Part shown: piece by piece, positions 1-6,452 of the stretch
Layout: every line of letters starts with the position of its first letter
How positions within the stretch are numbered: position 1 is the first letter of the stretch
Origin: Acidimicrobiales bacterium
Lineage (GTDB): Bacteria > Actinomycetota > Acidimicrobiia > Acidimicrobiales > Acidimicrobilacustridaceae
Length of the DNA: 13,244 bases
Direction: 5' to 3'
NCBI GenBank assembly: GCA_023261915.1
Contig: JALRFT010000069.1
Coordinates: 1 to 13,244 of the forward strand
The notes under the pieces: model-generated
What the model was told of the DNA's origin: nothing
What the model saw: the letters and a program-made list of their open reading frames with translations, nothing else
Databases searched by the model: none
Made by a program: the position numbers and the translations under genes

Positions 1-195
1 GGCGAGGGACAACTCGTTGTACTGCGCCTCAAACATCAGGTGCAGCGTCTGGAACATCGGACCGGTGACGTTCCAGTGGTAGTTGTGGGTCTTGAGATAC
101 AACGTGTAGGTATCGGCGAGCAGGCGGGACAAGCCTTCGGCTATAGCCAGTCGCTGCGGCTCATCAATTCCAATGTCGATACTGACGTCGCTCAT
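1..195 (-). CDS. dps: Dps-family ferritin-like DNA-protection protein (partial, N-terminal 65 residues)
   Basis: Only the first 65 codons are present; the gene runs off the left edge. Dps proteins form 12-mer shells that oxidise and store iron with peroxide, and many coat DNA in starved cells. The visible part carries the Dps helix-A/B signature: KTHNYHWNVTG at residues 35-45, then LHLMFEAQYNEL. H40, H52 and E56 align with the intersubunit ferroxidase ligands H51, H63 and D67 of E. coli Dps. The ATG start at 195 is well supported by a strong Shine-Dalgarno sequence (AAAGGAGG) 5 nt upstream. The gene lies 54 nt downstream of the DEAD-box helicase on the same strand and has its own candidate -10 box. 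The family is clear from these motifs. DNA binding cannot be judged, because the rest of the protein is missing. Confidence 0.93.
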   Translation of the reverse strand, partial: MSDVSIDIGIDEPQRLAIAEGLSRLLADTYTLYLKTHNYHWNVTGPMFQTLHLMFEAQYNELSLA

Positions 196-217
196 GATGC
201 CTCCTTTGTCACTGCCA

Positions 218-223
218 AGGCTA
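218..223 (-). promoter_or_regulatory. Candidate -10 box (TAGCCT) for the Dps gene
   Basis: On the minus strand TAGCCT fits the TANNNT pattern. It lies 22 nt before the Dps ATG, which leaves room for a leader of about 16 nt containing the AAAGGAGG ribosome site. No convincing -35 box is visible. If real, Dps is transcribed separately from the helicase in front of it. Confidence 0.35.
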
Positions 224-249
224 CCGACCGGAGGCCCCGAAGTGACGGG

Positions 250-1872
250 TCAGCGACGACCCTTGGCCGGGGACGACGGACCACCGGCTCGTGATCGACG
301 ACCCGACGGAGCGCCACCTTGGCGTTGGGATGGCCCTGAGGAACGACGGCGACCAGGAGTCTGCGCTCCCTCTCGACGCGGCCCGCCAGCAGCTTGTTGT
401 GGACGCCCGGGACGACCGGGGCCCTTGCGGGGCCGATCGCCACCACCCGCTGATTTGGGACCGTCGTCTCGGGAGCGTTCCCCTGAACCGGCAGCGGGAC
501 GCTGCCGACGTTGCGGCGCACCCCCGGCGGCATCGTCACGGCGATCACGGCGGCCTGCACTGCGAGGGCCACCTGAACGGCTCCCCTCGGATCGCCTCGG
601 CCCCCGCTCCCGCGACTGCGGTCGTGACGGGCGCGACGACTTCGGCGTCGGCTCATCCATTCGCAGCGTGACCCGTTCACCCTCGGGGCCAACGAGCTCA
701 CGGACGAGAGCGTTACCGGGCTCCACCACCGTGGTGATCGGAGTGATCCCTGCGGCGCGGGCGAGTTGCTTCACGTCCCGTCGCTGGCTCGGGAGCATCA
801 CGGTGACCACGATGCCCTCGGCACCCGCACGAGCGGTCCGGCCGGACCGGTGCAGATATGCCTTGTGCTCCGCCGGAGGGTCGACGTGCACGACCAGGCC
901 GATGTCGTCGACGTGAATCCCTCGGGCGGCGATGTCGGTGGCCACGAGGACCCGGGCGCGATCGCCGCTGAAGGCTGCCAGATTGCGGGACCGGGCGGCC
1001 TGGGACAGGTTGCCATGGAGTTCCACCGAAGGAATGCCACTGCGATTCAACTGGGTGGCGAGCTTCTTGGCGCCGTACTTCGTTCGGGTGAACAGCAGCG
1101 CACGGCCCGAACCCGAAGCCAGTTCACGGATCACAGCCGCCTTGTCTCCGGGTGAGACCTCCATCACGTGGTGGACCATGGCCGGCACCTCAGAGCTCGC
1201 CGAATCGACGGCGTGGGTGACCGGGTCAGAGAGGTACCGCCGCACGAGGGCGTCCACGTCGTTATCCAGAGTGGCAGAGAACAACAGTCGCTGACCGTCA
1301 CCAGGTGTCTGGTCGAGCAGACGTCGGACTGCGGGCAGGAACCCGAGGTCGGCAAGATGGTCGGCCTCGTCGAGCACGGTGATCTCAACGGCGTCGAGAC
1401 GGCAGTGACCCTGTTCGATCAGGTCCTCAAGGCGACCGGGTGTCGCCACGACGACGTCAACGCCCTTGTGGAGCGCGGAGACCTGTGGTTGCTGGCTGAC
1501 ACCGCCGTAGATCAGCACGACCCGCTGGCCACGGGCTCGACACAGCGGCACCAGCGTGTCCGCCACCTGCACGGCGAGTTCGCGCGTCGGGACGAGGATC
1601 AGACCTCGGGGCCGACGGGGTCGACGCTCTGAGTCGCTCACGGCGAGACGGCACACCACCGGAAGCGAGAACGCCACGGTCTTCCCTGAACCGGTTCGAC
1701 CACGACCGAGCAGGTCGCGTCCAGCGAGTGCGTCGGGAAGGGTGGAGGCCTGAATGGGGAACGGCGTGGTGATTCCGCGCTGAGCGAGAACCTCGACAAG
1801 TCGAGGCGGGACATTGAGGTCGGCAAACGATGCCGGGGCGGCCGCAGTCGCAGCCGAAACAGGGGGGGTCAT
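250..1872 (-). CDS. DEAD-box ATP-dependent RNA helicase with long basic C-terminal tail
   Basis: 540 aa. It is a superfamily-2 RNA helicase that remodels RNA duplexes using ATP, probably in ribosome assembly or mRNA decay, in the cytoplasm. All core motifs are visible: a Q-motif region at about 16-41, motif I GRTGSGKT (58-65), PTREL (95-99), GG (123-124), TPGR (144-147), DEAD (168-171), SAT (199-201), ATDIAARG (311-318) and HRSGRTAR (341-348). Residues from about 408 to 540 are low-complexity and rich in R, G, P and S, a typical disordered RNA-binding tail. The ATG at 1872 follows AAGGAA at good spacing. An in-frame GTG at 1917 would add 15 residues but has no such site. The 208-nt region upstream holds a probable promoter and leader. 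RhlE/DeaD-like; the exact subfamily is not assigned. Confidence 0.95.
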   Translation of the reverse strand: MTPPVSAATAAAPASFADLNVPPRLVEVLAQRGITTPFPIQASTLPDALAGRDLLGRGRTGSGKTVAFSLPVVCRLAVSDSERRPRRPRGLILVPTRELAVQVADTLVPLCRARGQRVVLIYGGVSQQPQVSALHKGVDVVVATPGRLEDLIEQGHCRLDAVEITVLDEADHLADLGFLPAVRRLLDQTPGDGQRLLFSATLDNDVDALVRRYLSDPVTHAVDSASSEVPAMVHHVMEVSPGDKAAVIRELASGSGRALLFTRTKYGAKKLATQLNRSGIPSVELHGNLSQAARSRNLAAFSGDRARVLVATDIAARGIHVDDIGLVVHVDPPAEHKAYLHRSGRTARAGAEGIVVTVMLPSQRRDVKQLARAAGITPITTVVEPGNALVRELVGPEGERVTLRMDEPTPKSSRPSRPQSRERGPRRSEGSRSGGPRSAGRRDRRDDAAGGAPQRRQRPAAGSGERSRDDGPKSAGGGDRPRKGPGRPGRPQQAAGGPRREGAQTPGRRRSSGPSQRQGGAPSGRRSRAGGPSSPAKGRR

Positions 1873-1918
1873 GAGGTTCCTTCGAATGATCAGTGGCCGC
1901 CGGTGAGGCTGGGCCACC

Positions 1919-1932
1919 CGCTCCTAGGAGCG
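1919..1932. repeat. 14-bp perfect palindrome in the helicase leader
   Basis: CGCTCCTAGGAGCG is its own reverse complement. It lies 47 nt before the helicase ATG, inside the likely 5' leader. It could be a protein-binding operator or part of an RNA hairpin. The sequence alone does not distinguish these. Confidence 0.5.
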
Positions 1933-1946
1933 AAGAACCTCAACAT

Positions 1947-1965
1947 GGTCAGACACTTTCTGACC
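1947..1965. repeat. Inverted repeat (7-bp arms, 5-nt loop) in the helicase leader
   Basis: GGTCAGA-CACTT-TCTGACC on the plus strand gives a perfect 7-bp stem. No U-run follows on either strand, so a simple intrinsic terminator is unlikely. It lies 14 nt upstream of the 14-bp palindrome, between the candidate helicase promoter and its start codon. Confidence 0.5.
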
Positions 1966-2012
1966 CTTCACACACGACCGCACAGCGACACGGTGCCGCT
2001 AGCGCCCCGACA

Positions 2013-2018
2013 TTGTTA
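2013..2018 (-). promoter_or_regulatory. Weak candidate -10 (TAACAA) for the helicase
   Basis: On the minus strand TAACAA(T) lies 16 nt after TTTCGT, a poor -35 match. If used, transcription would start near 2006 and give a leader of about 130 nt carrying both inverted repeats. Long leaders are known for several cold-induced DEAD-box helicase genes. The promoter match itself is weak. Confidence 0.25.
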
Positions 2019-2065
2019 CACAGGCCAGCCCAAAACGAAACCTCACGGCACCAATACCCCAACGG

Positions 2066-2080
2066 CGACTGAGCCAGTCG
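2066..2080 (-). terminator. Small hairpin directly after the crotonase stop codon
   Basis: CGACTG-GCT-CAGTCG (minus strand) begins at the first base after the TGA. The arms are a perfect 6 bp with a 3-nt loop, but no U-tract follows. It may help end or stabilise the crotonase transcript. As a classic intrinsic terminator it is weak. Confidence 0.3.
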
Positions 2081-2875
2081 TCACGTCGAACGGCGCTGGG
2101 CCAGACGTTCGAGGTAGCGACGTCGGGCCTCGGCACCCTCCTCATCAGCGAACCCCGCCCACAGTCCTTCGGCGTCGCCCCAACTCCCGCCGGTGTGCAC
2201 CATGGCTTCGGCCACAGCATTGGTGTGGGCCTTGGTGGCGAGCAAGGCGAACTTCGGCTTGTCCACCAGCGTGGCGACGAGATCATCAACGGCGCGGTCG
2301 AGTTCACCGGGGTCGATGACCTGATTCACGAAGCCCATCGAGCAGGCTTCGGCAGCGTCGAAGGGTCGACACGTCATGACGAGTTCTTTGGTGCGTGCCG
2401 GGCCGAGTTCGCGCACGAGACGGGGGATGCCTCCCCATGCCAGGGGAATTCCTAGATCCACCTCAGGGATGAGGAAGCGGGAGTCCGTCGATGCGACCCG
2501 AAGATCACAGGCCGACGCCAGTACAACCCCTCCCCCGACGCACCAGCCATGGATCCGCACGACCGAGACGGCTGACATCTGCTCAAGCGCCCGTGCCGTG
2601 CGCCAGCCCTGGTCCCGATCCCGCCGGGACACCTGACCACCAAATCCTGAGACGTCGGCCCCTGCGCAGAACGAAGTGCCCTGACCTCGGACGACAACGA
2701 CCTTCACTTCGGGAAGGTCGTCCATCCGAATAGCGGCGTCCTCGATCTCGGCAAGCATGGTGGACGAGAGAGCATTCAGTGATGAAGGACGGGCGAGTTC
2801 AAGCGTGGCGACCGACCCATGCAGCTCGACACTGATGGTGTCATAGGAACCTGGACCAGTAGTGGGTGTCGCCAT
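2081..2875 (-). CDS. Enoyl-CoA hydratase/isomerase (crotonase) family protein
   Basis: 264 aa, the normal size for a single-domain crotonase acting on acyl-CoA thioesters in the cytoplasm. The oxyanion-hole segments are present: SFCAGADVSGF (68-78) and GGGVVLASACDLRVAS (114-129). PE138 aligns with catalytic Glu164 of rat mitochondrial enoyl-CoA hydratase. The other hydratase glutamate (Glu144, in the GGGCELA motif) is replaced by V118. Loss of that residue with retention of the PE glutamate is typical of enoyl-CoA isomerases and other crotonases, so true hydratase activity is doubtful. The ATG at 2875 is preceded by TAGCGT exactly 6 nt away and has no close ribosome site, which suggests leaderless translation. 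It is divergent from the extradiol dioxygenase gene. The substrate cannot be told. Confidence 0.92.
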   Translation of the reverse strand: MATPTTGPGSYDTISVELHGSVATLELARPSSLNALSSTMLAEIEDAAIRMDDLPEVKVVVVRGQGTSFCAGADVSGFGGQVSRRDRDQGWRTARALEQMSAVSVVRIHGWCVGGGVVLASACDLRVASTDSRFLIPEVDLGIPLAWGGIPRLVRELGPARTKELVMTCRPFDAAEACSMGFVNQVIDPGELDRAVDDLVATLVDKPKFALLATKAHTNAVAEAMVHTGGSWGDAEGLWAGFADEEGAEARRRYLERLAQRRST

Positions 2876-2881
2876 GGCGAG

Positions 2882-2887
2882 ACGCTA
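2882..2887 (-). promoter_or_regulatory. Candidate -10 box for a leaderless crotonase mRNA
   Basis: TAGCGT (TANNNT) on the minus strand ends 6 nt before the ATG at 2875, so transcription would start at the A of the start codon. The Shine-Dalgarno-like sequence nearest to the start is poor and too distant. Confidence 0.5.
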
Positions 2888-2932
2888 CCGCTCCCGGCCG
2901 TGCACCCCCTCTGGGCCCAGCCATCGTCCCGT

Positions 2933-2938
2933 TAGCCT
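2933..2938 (+). promoter_or_regulatory. Candidate -10 box for a leaderless dioxygenase mRNA
   Basis: TAGCCT (TANNNT) ends 6 nt before the ATG at 2945. It forms a compact divergent promoter with the opposite-strand TAGCGT at 2882-2887, inside a 69-bp intergenic space. Confidence 0.5.
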
Positions 2939-2944
2939 CTGGAT

Positions 2945-3733
2945 ATGGACACCCACCCGGTCCCAGCAGCGTTCATCGGCCACGGCAGCCCAATGAACGC
3001 CATCGAACAGAACCGGTGGACGACCTCCTGGTCGGCACTGGGATCGACGCTTCCCCCGTTGCGCGGTGTGCTCGCCATCTCCGCCCACTGGTTCATCGGG
3101 ACCACGGCAGTGACTGCCATGGCCGAACCCCGGACCATTCATGACTTTCACGGATTCCCTCCCGAGCTGAGCAGGTTCAGCTATCCGGCACCCGGGGATC
3201 CGTCACTCGCCCAGCAGGTTGCCGATCTGCTCGACACCGCCGAGGTCTCCCTCGATCTCGGCGCGTGGGGCCTCGACCATGGGACCTGGTCGGTGCTCGC
3301 CCACCTGCTACCTGCTGCCAACGTGCCCGTCGTGCAGTTGTCCGTCAACCGGAATCTCACCGTGAGAGAACACGTGGAACTGGGTCGCAGGCTGGCTCCG
3401 CTTCGCACCCAGGGAATCCTCGTGCTCGGCAGCGGCAACGTGGTGCACAACCTCGGGATCATGGATTGGGCCCGTCCCGACGGTGCCGATGAGTGGGCAG
3501 AGCGATTCGACGCAGCGTCCCGACACGCCGTGGAACAGGCCGACGGGATGACCGAGGCGTTCTGCTCACTCGTTGACCATCCCGACGCCCCACTCGCCGT
3601 ACCGACCCCCGAGCATTTCCTGCCGCTGGGGTACCTCGTGGGGCTGGCGTCGTCGGCCGAAGGATCGTTGCGCCCGATCACCGAAGGCATCGTGTTCGGA
3701 TCAATATCGATGTCCTCATGGGTCCTCGACTGA
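2945..3733 (+). CDS. ygiD: YgiD-like extradiol ring-cleavage dioxygenase (4,5-DOPA dioxygenase, LigB fold)
   Basis: 262 aa, the usual length for the YgiD/DODA family of class III extradiol dioxygenases, which open catechol rings such as DOPA. The family landmarks appear in order: IGHGSPMNA (11-19), SAHWF (46-50), HDFHGFP (66-72), LDHGTW (110-115), GSGNVVHN (162-169) and TPEHFLPL (221-228). H13, H48 and H224 match the three metal-binding histidines of YgiD; H112 lies in the conserved DHGTW motif. The start at 2945 is required to keep the H13 motif, and a leaderless -10 box fits it. The following PGPGW gene starts 48 nt after the stop. The natural substrate is unknown in most bacteria, and no pigment or catechol pathway genes are in view. 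The family call is firm; DOPA as substrate is inference. Confidence 0.93.
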   Translation: MDTHPVPAAFIGHGSPMNAIEQNRWTTSWSALGSTLPPLRGVLAISAHWFIGTTAVTAMAEPRTIHDFHGFPPELSRFSYPAPGDPSLAQQVADLLDTAEVSLDLGAWGLDHGTWSVLAHLLPAANVPVVQLSVNRNLTVREHVELGRRLAPLRTQGILVLGSGNVVHNLGIMDWARPDGADEWAERFDAASRHAVEQADGMTEAFCSLVDHPDAPLAVPTPEHFLPLGYLVGLASSAEGSLRPITEGIVFGSISMSSWVLD

Positions 3734-3767
3734 CCGGTGCGAATCGCCGCCCGTGAGGCAGCCCCCC

Positions 3768-3773
3768 TACGAT
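3768..3773 (+). promoter_or_regulatory. Candidate -10 box upstream of the PGPGW gene
   Basis: TACGAT (TANNNT) ends 8 nt before the GTG at 3782. This allows a transcript with a leader of 0-2 nt, so the PGPGW gene may have its own promoter in addition to readthrough from the dioxygenase gene. Confidence 0.4.
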
Positions 3774-3781
3774 TCGGTGGT

Positions 3782-4183
3782 GTGAGCGAGAACACGTCCA
3801 ACTCAGAGCGTGACGATGGGCTGACGTGGCAGGAGGTCGTGGCCGCAGCCGAACAGGCCGAGCTCGTCACCCGGCCCGATGAGACGCCCGCTGAGGTGCG
3901 AAGCCACCTCGTGATCAGAGTGGCCCGCATGTCTCTGGCCTCAGCCATTCTGCTCGCCGGCGTCGCCATGCTGGCGCTTCCTGGGCCGGGGTGGCTGGTC
4001 ATTGCCGCTGGTCTGGCACTACTCGCCCGCGATGTCGCCTGGGCCGAACGTCTGCTCGTCGGGGTACGCCGTCGCATCCCGGGAGCCAAACCCGACGGCA
4101 GCCTTCCTCGTGGGGTGTGGGTCACCATCGTGGTGATGGCATTGGCCGGGGTGGCACTCAGCATCTGGTTCGTGGTGCGATAG
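3782..4183 (+). CDS. PGPGW-family small membrane protein
   Basis: 133 aa from the GTG at 3782. The core is a transmembrane segment (about 50-66), the name-giving PGPGW at 67-71, a second hydrophobic stretch (72-83) with the basic loop RDVAWAERLLVGVRRR, and a last helix (about 112-131) ending at the C-terminus. This matches the PGPGW/TIGR02611-type family of actinobacterial membrane proteins of unknown function. The N-terminal 45 residues are acidic and polar. An in-frame GTG at 3737 would add 15 residues. I prefer 3782 because TACGAT lies just upstream and the extension has no ribosome site. It sits between an extradiol dioxygenase and a DUF2237 gene, a context that does not reveal a role. 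Confidence 0.85.
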   Translation: MSENTSNSERDDGLTWQEVVAAAEQAELVTRPDETPAEVRSHLVIRVARMSLASAILLAGVAMLALPGPGWLVIAAGLALLARDVAWAERLLVGVRRRIPGAKPDGSLPRGVWVTIVVMALAGVALSIWFVVR

Positions 4184-4210
4184 CCGTCGCCGACGTGGTG
4201 GACTGAACAC

Positions 4211-4570
4211 ATGGCCAACAACGTTCTTGGAACTCCGCTGGAGACTTGCAGTACCGACCCCCTCACCGGCTTCTACCGGGATGGATGCTGTTCCACCGGA
4301 GGAGACGATGCCGGCGTCCACGTCGTGTGCTCACGGGTAACCGCCGAATTCTTGGCGTTCTCCCAGGCGGCCGGCAACGACCTCAGTACGCCCCGACCCG
4401 AATTCGGGTTCCCGGGACTTCAGCCCGGCGATCAGTGGTGCCTGTGTGCATCCCGTTGGGCGGAGGCCCTCGAAGCCGGCGTCGCCCCGCCAGTGGTCCT
4501 GACAGCAACGCACGCCCGGGCGCTTGAGTGGTGCTCACTTGACGATCTGCGGGCCCACGCCATCGACTGA
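4211..4570 (+). CDS. DUF2237 family protein
   Basis: 119 aa, full family length. The DUF2237 hallmarks are clear: NVLGTPLETCSTDPLTGFYR from residue 4, DGCCSTG (24-30), HVVCSRVT, GNDLSTPRPEFGFPGL (55-70), GDQWCLCASRW (73-83) and APPVVLTATH. Six cysteines (C13, C26, C27, C40, C77, C79) fall in the most conserved segments, which suggests a structural or metal/redox role. The biochemical function is not known to me. It starts 27 nt after the PGPGW stop with only a weak GGTGG ribosome site and no TANNNT box nearby, so it is probably cotranscribed with the upstream genes. It converges on the antiporter gene with a 26-nt gap. Confidence 0.9.
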   Translation: MANNVLGTPLETCSTDPLTGFYRDGCCSTGGDDAGVHVVCSRVTAEFLAFSQAAGNDLSTPRPEFGFPGLQPGDQWCLCASRWAEALEAGVAPPVVLTATHARALEWCSLDDLRAHAID

Positions 4571-4596
4571 GGTCACCGGTATCGCGCGCACACGAC

Positions 4597-5709
4597 CTAG
4601 TCACCGCCGAGCGACGGCGGTGTCTCCCCCGCCGCTGCCAGACGCTGTCGATCAAGGCGGGTCGTCACCATCACTGCAGCGCCCACACCAATCACGCTCA
4701 CTGCTGCGATGACCTGCACCACGCCCAGTGAGGCACTCCCGGTCGCTTCCACGATGGAGTAACCGAGGTAGACCGCGTAGAGCGCGAGCAGCGCCACACC
4801 CTCCCAGCGGTGGATGGCCATGCGCGTCCGGAAGATCCCAAGGGCCAGCAGCGACACGACGATCAGGCCCGGCAGCTGGAAGTTCAACGCCTGACTCGAC
4901 ACTGGAACGCCAATGGGTGAGAGCAATGCCGACAGTCCGAGGACCCCGAGCAGGTTGAACAGGTTCGAACCCACCACATTGCCCACGGCGATGTCGCCCT
5001 CACGCCGGTAGGCAGCAACAAGCGAGGTCGCCAACTCGGGTAGGGAGGTGCCGATGGCCACGATCGTGACGCCGACGAGCAACTCCGACATCCCAAGATC
5101 GGTAGCGATGTCAACAGCACCGTTCACCAGCCAGCGGGACCCGAGCACCAACAGGGCCAGACCCGCCGCCACGAGGACCACGTTGACCGACCAGTGCCAC
5201 GACCGGCCGGAGGACACCTCCGCCTCGTACTCAGCCTCGACTTCTTCGGACTCACCACCGCGACGCTCAACGAGGATCGCCCACACGGTGTAGGCAACGA
5301 GGCCGATGATGAGAAGGGCACCCTCCCAGCGCGCGATCTCTCCGCCGAGGGCAACCACGAACACCAGCGCCGAGACCCCCACCAACAGCGGCAGTTCACG
5401 CCGCACCAGTTTCTGGCGAACGAGCAGGACCGATATCAGGGCCGAGACGCCCAGCACCCCGAGCATGTTGAACTGGTTGCTGCCCGTCACATTTCCCATG
5501 GCCAACTCGGTCTGCCCGTCGAGCGCCGCCTGGGCGCCCACGGCAAGTTCAGGGGTGCTGGTGCCAAAGGCCACCACCGTGAGACCGATGATCAACGGTG
5601 AGATCCCGAGCGCCGTGGCCAGCCTGCTGGCACCACGCACCAACGCCTCAGCTCCAGCGACGAGAAGCACGAGCCCAGCGGCAATCGCTACTGCAGAACC
5701 TAGGCTCAC
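4597..5709 (-). CDS. CaCA-superfamily calcium(cation)/sodium antiporter, YrbG-like
   Basis: 370 aa integral membrane protein that would exchange Na+ (or H+) for Ca2+ or a similar cation across the inner membrane. It has the two inverted alpha-repeats of the family: GTSTPE (49-54) with GNVTGSN (72-78), and GTSLPE (220-225) with GNVVGSN (243-249). The glutamates in these motifs are the ion ligands. About ten helices are expected. An acidic linker (about 148-168, ESEEVEAEYEAE) joins the halves, and an extra hydrophobic segment (about 327-350) follows the second half, making it longer than E. coli YrbG (about 325 aa). I chose the GTG at 5709, preceded by AGAGG at 7 nt. A GTG at 5739 lies upstream of that ribosome site. 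It is the last gene of the long minus-strand run. Confidence 0.93.
   Translation of the reverse strand: MSLGSAVAIAAGLVLLVAGAEALVRGASRLATALGISPLIIGLTVVAFGTSTPELAVGAQAALDGQTELAMGNVTGSNQFNMLGVLGVSALISVLLVRQKLVRRELPLLVGVSALVFVVALGGEIARWEGALLIIGLVAYTVWAILVERRGGESEEVEAEYEAEVSSGRSWHWSVNVVLVAAGLALLVLGSRWLVNGAVDIATDLGMSELLVGVTIVAIGTSLPELATSLVAAYRREGDIAVGNVVGSNLFNLLGVLGLSALLSPIGVPVSSQALNFQLPGLIVVSLLALGIFRTRMAIHRWEGVALLALYAVYLGYSIVEATGSASLGVVQVIAAVSVIGVGAAVMVTTRLDRQRLAAAGETPPSLGGD
4602..4622. terminator. GC-rich hairpin at the DUF2237/antiporter convergence
   Basis: CACCGCCG-AGCGA-CGGCGGTG has perfect 8-bp arms and a 5-nt loop. It lies 31 nt after the DUF2237 stop and within the last codons of the antiporter gene. 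On the plus strand it is followed by TCTCCCCC rather than a true T-tract. It is the only strong stem at this convergent junction, so it may slow or end transcription from either side. Confidence 0.4.
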
Positions 5710-5771
5710 GATCGATCCTCTTCCCTTCGCCGGGCGCACGCCCCCGACACAGCCTCAGACGGCATGTCGAT

Positions 5772-6452
5772 TCAGGCCTTGACTATCGCAGCCCTGAAGG
5801 CCTCCACGAGGGATCGGGCGCTCACGGGGACCACACCGACGCGGCTGGCGAGCGCGGTGAGGAGACCGGCGGGAGCATGGGATCCGAGGGCCGTCGCCAC
5901 CGCCTCGGCATCGGGTGCCGCCGTGTAGAGGACCGACTGAAATCGTGCCCCACTGCGGGTCCGTCGTTGAGAGATGCCGACGAGTTTGCTGCCGCCGACC
6001 ACCACTTCGCCGGGGGCTCGACCGACGAAGCACGCCGCCTTGGCCAGAGGATCGCGGTCCGCGCTCGCCCGGTACACCTCGCCGTCGACGCCACAGGCTC
6101 CCAAGGCCTCGACCCACACCGCACCAAGCCAGAGCGCCGACCGGGAAACATCTTCCTCCCAGAGGGGGTCGTCACGGGGCACAACCACATCGATCCACAG
6201 CGACGTGTCCGGCGACAGGTACACCGCCCCACCTCCGGATCGGCGACGGGTCACTTCAACAGTCTGACCATCCACAGGGGACATCGACTGCTGTGCCGAG
6301 CCGAGGACGACGGCGGGGGCGGTGACGGTGAGACGCCACCACGAACGGGATGGAGCGGCGAGGAGGTCGAGTCCGTGGAGGTATTCGGCCGTACCGGACT
6401 GCTCGTGCGCCCCCCATGGCCGGGTGGGTGAGCCCGATGCATCACCACTCAC
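5772..6452 (-). CDS. Lipoate-protein ligase / octanoyltransferase-like protein (BPL_LplA_LipB domain)
   Basis: 226 aa, a single catalytic domain without the LplA accessory domain. Family members attach lipoyl or octanoyl groups to lysines of 2-oxoacid dehydrogenase and glycine-cleavage proteins. Visible motifs are VLGSAQ (49-54), RRRSGGGAVY (69-78), ACFVGRAPGEVVVGGSKLVG (140-159) with likely catalytic K156, then SQRR. C141 sits in a CF motif resembling LipM-type octanoyltransferases. The His normally following GGGAV-x is L79, and the DLGN segment is SPDT, so this is a diverged, probably actinobacterial, subgroup. The GTG at 6452 overlaps the menC stop (GTGA), which supports the start and indicates translational coupling. 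The exact reaction (ligase, octanoyl transfer or amidotransfer) is open. Confidence 0.82.
   Translation of the reverse strand: MSGDASGSPTRPWGAHEQSGTAEYLHGLDLLAAPSRSWWRLTVTAPAVVLGSAQQSMSPVDGQTVEVTRRRSGGGAVYLSPDTSLWIDVVVPRDDPLWEEDVSRSALWLGAVWVEALGACGVDGEVYRASADRDPLAKAACFVGRAPGEVVVGGSKLVGISQRRTRSGARFQSVLYTAAPDAEAVATALGSHAPAGLLTALASRVGVVPVSARSLVEAFRAAIVKA

Noticed and set aside
173..916. Long plus-strand open frame (247 aa) opposite the helicase C-terminus
   Set aside because: It is antisense to a clearly real helicase, is rich in R, P and G as expected from the reverse of the low-complexity tail, and shows no domain.
3181..4266. 361-aa minus-strand open frame opposite the dioxygenase and PGPGW genes
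   Set aside because: Its composition is Ser/Arg/Thr/Ala-rich noise, and it spans two well-supported plus-strand genes and their gap. It is a GC-rich shadow frame.
5731..5745. GC-rich inverted repeat between the lipoate-ligase and antiporter genes
   Set aside because: Only a 4-5 bp stem with a very short loop and no T-run. It is expected by chance at this base composition.
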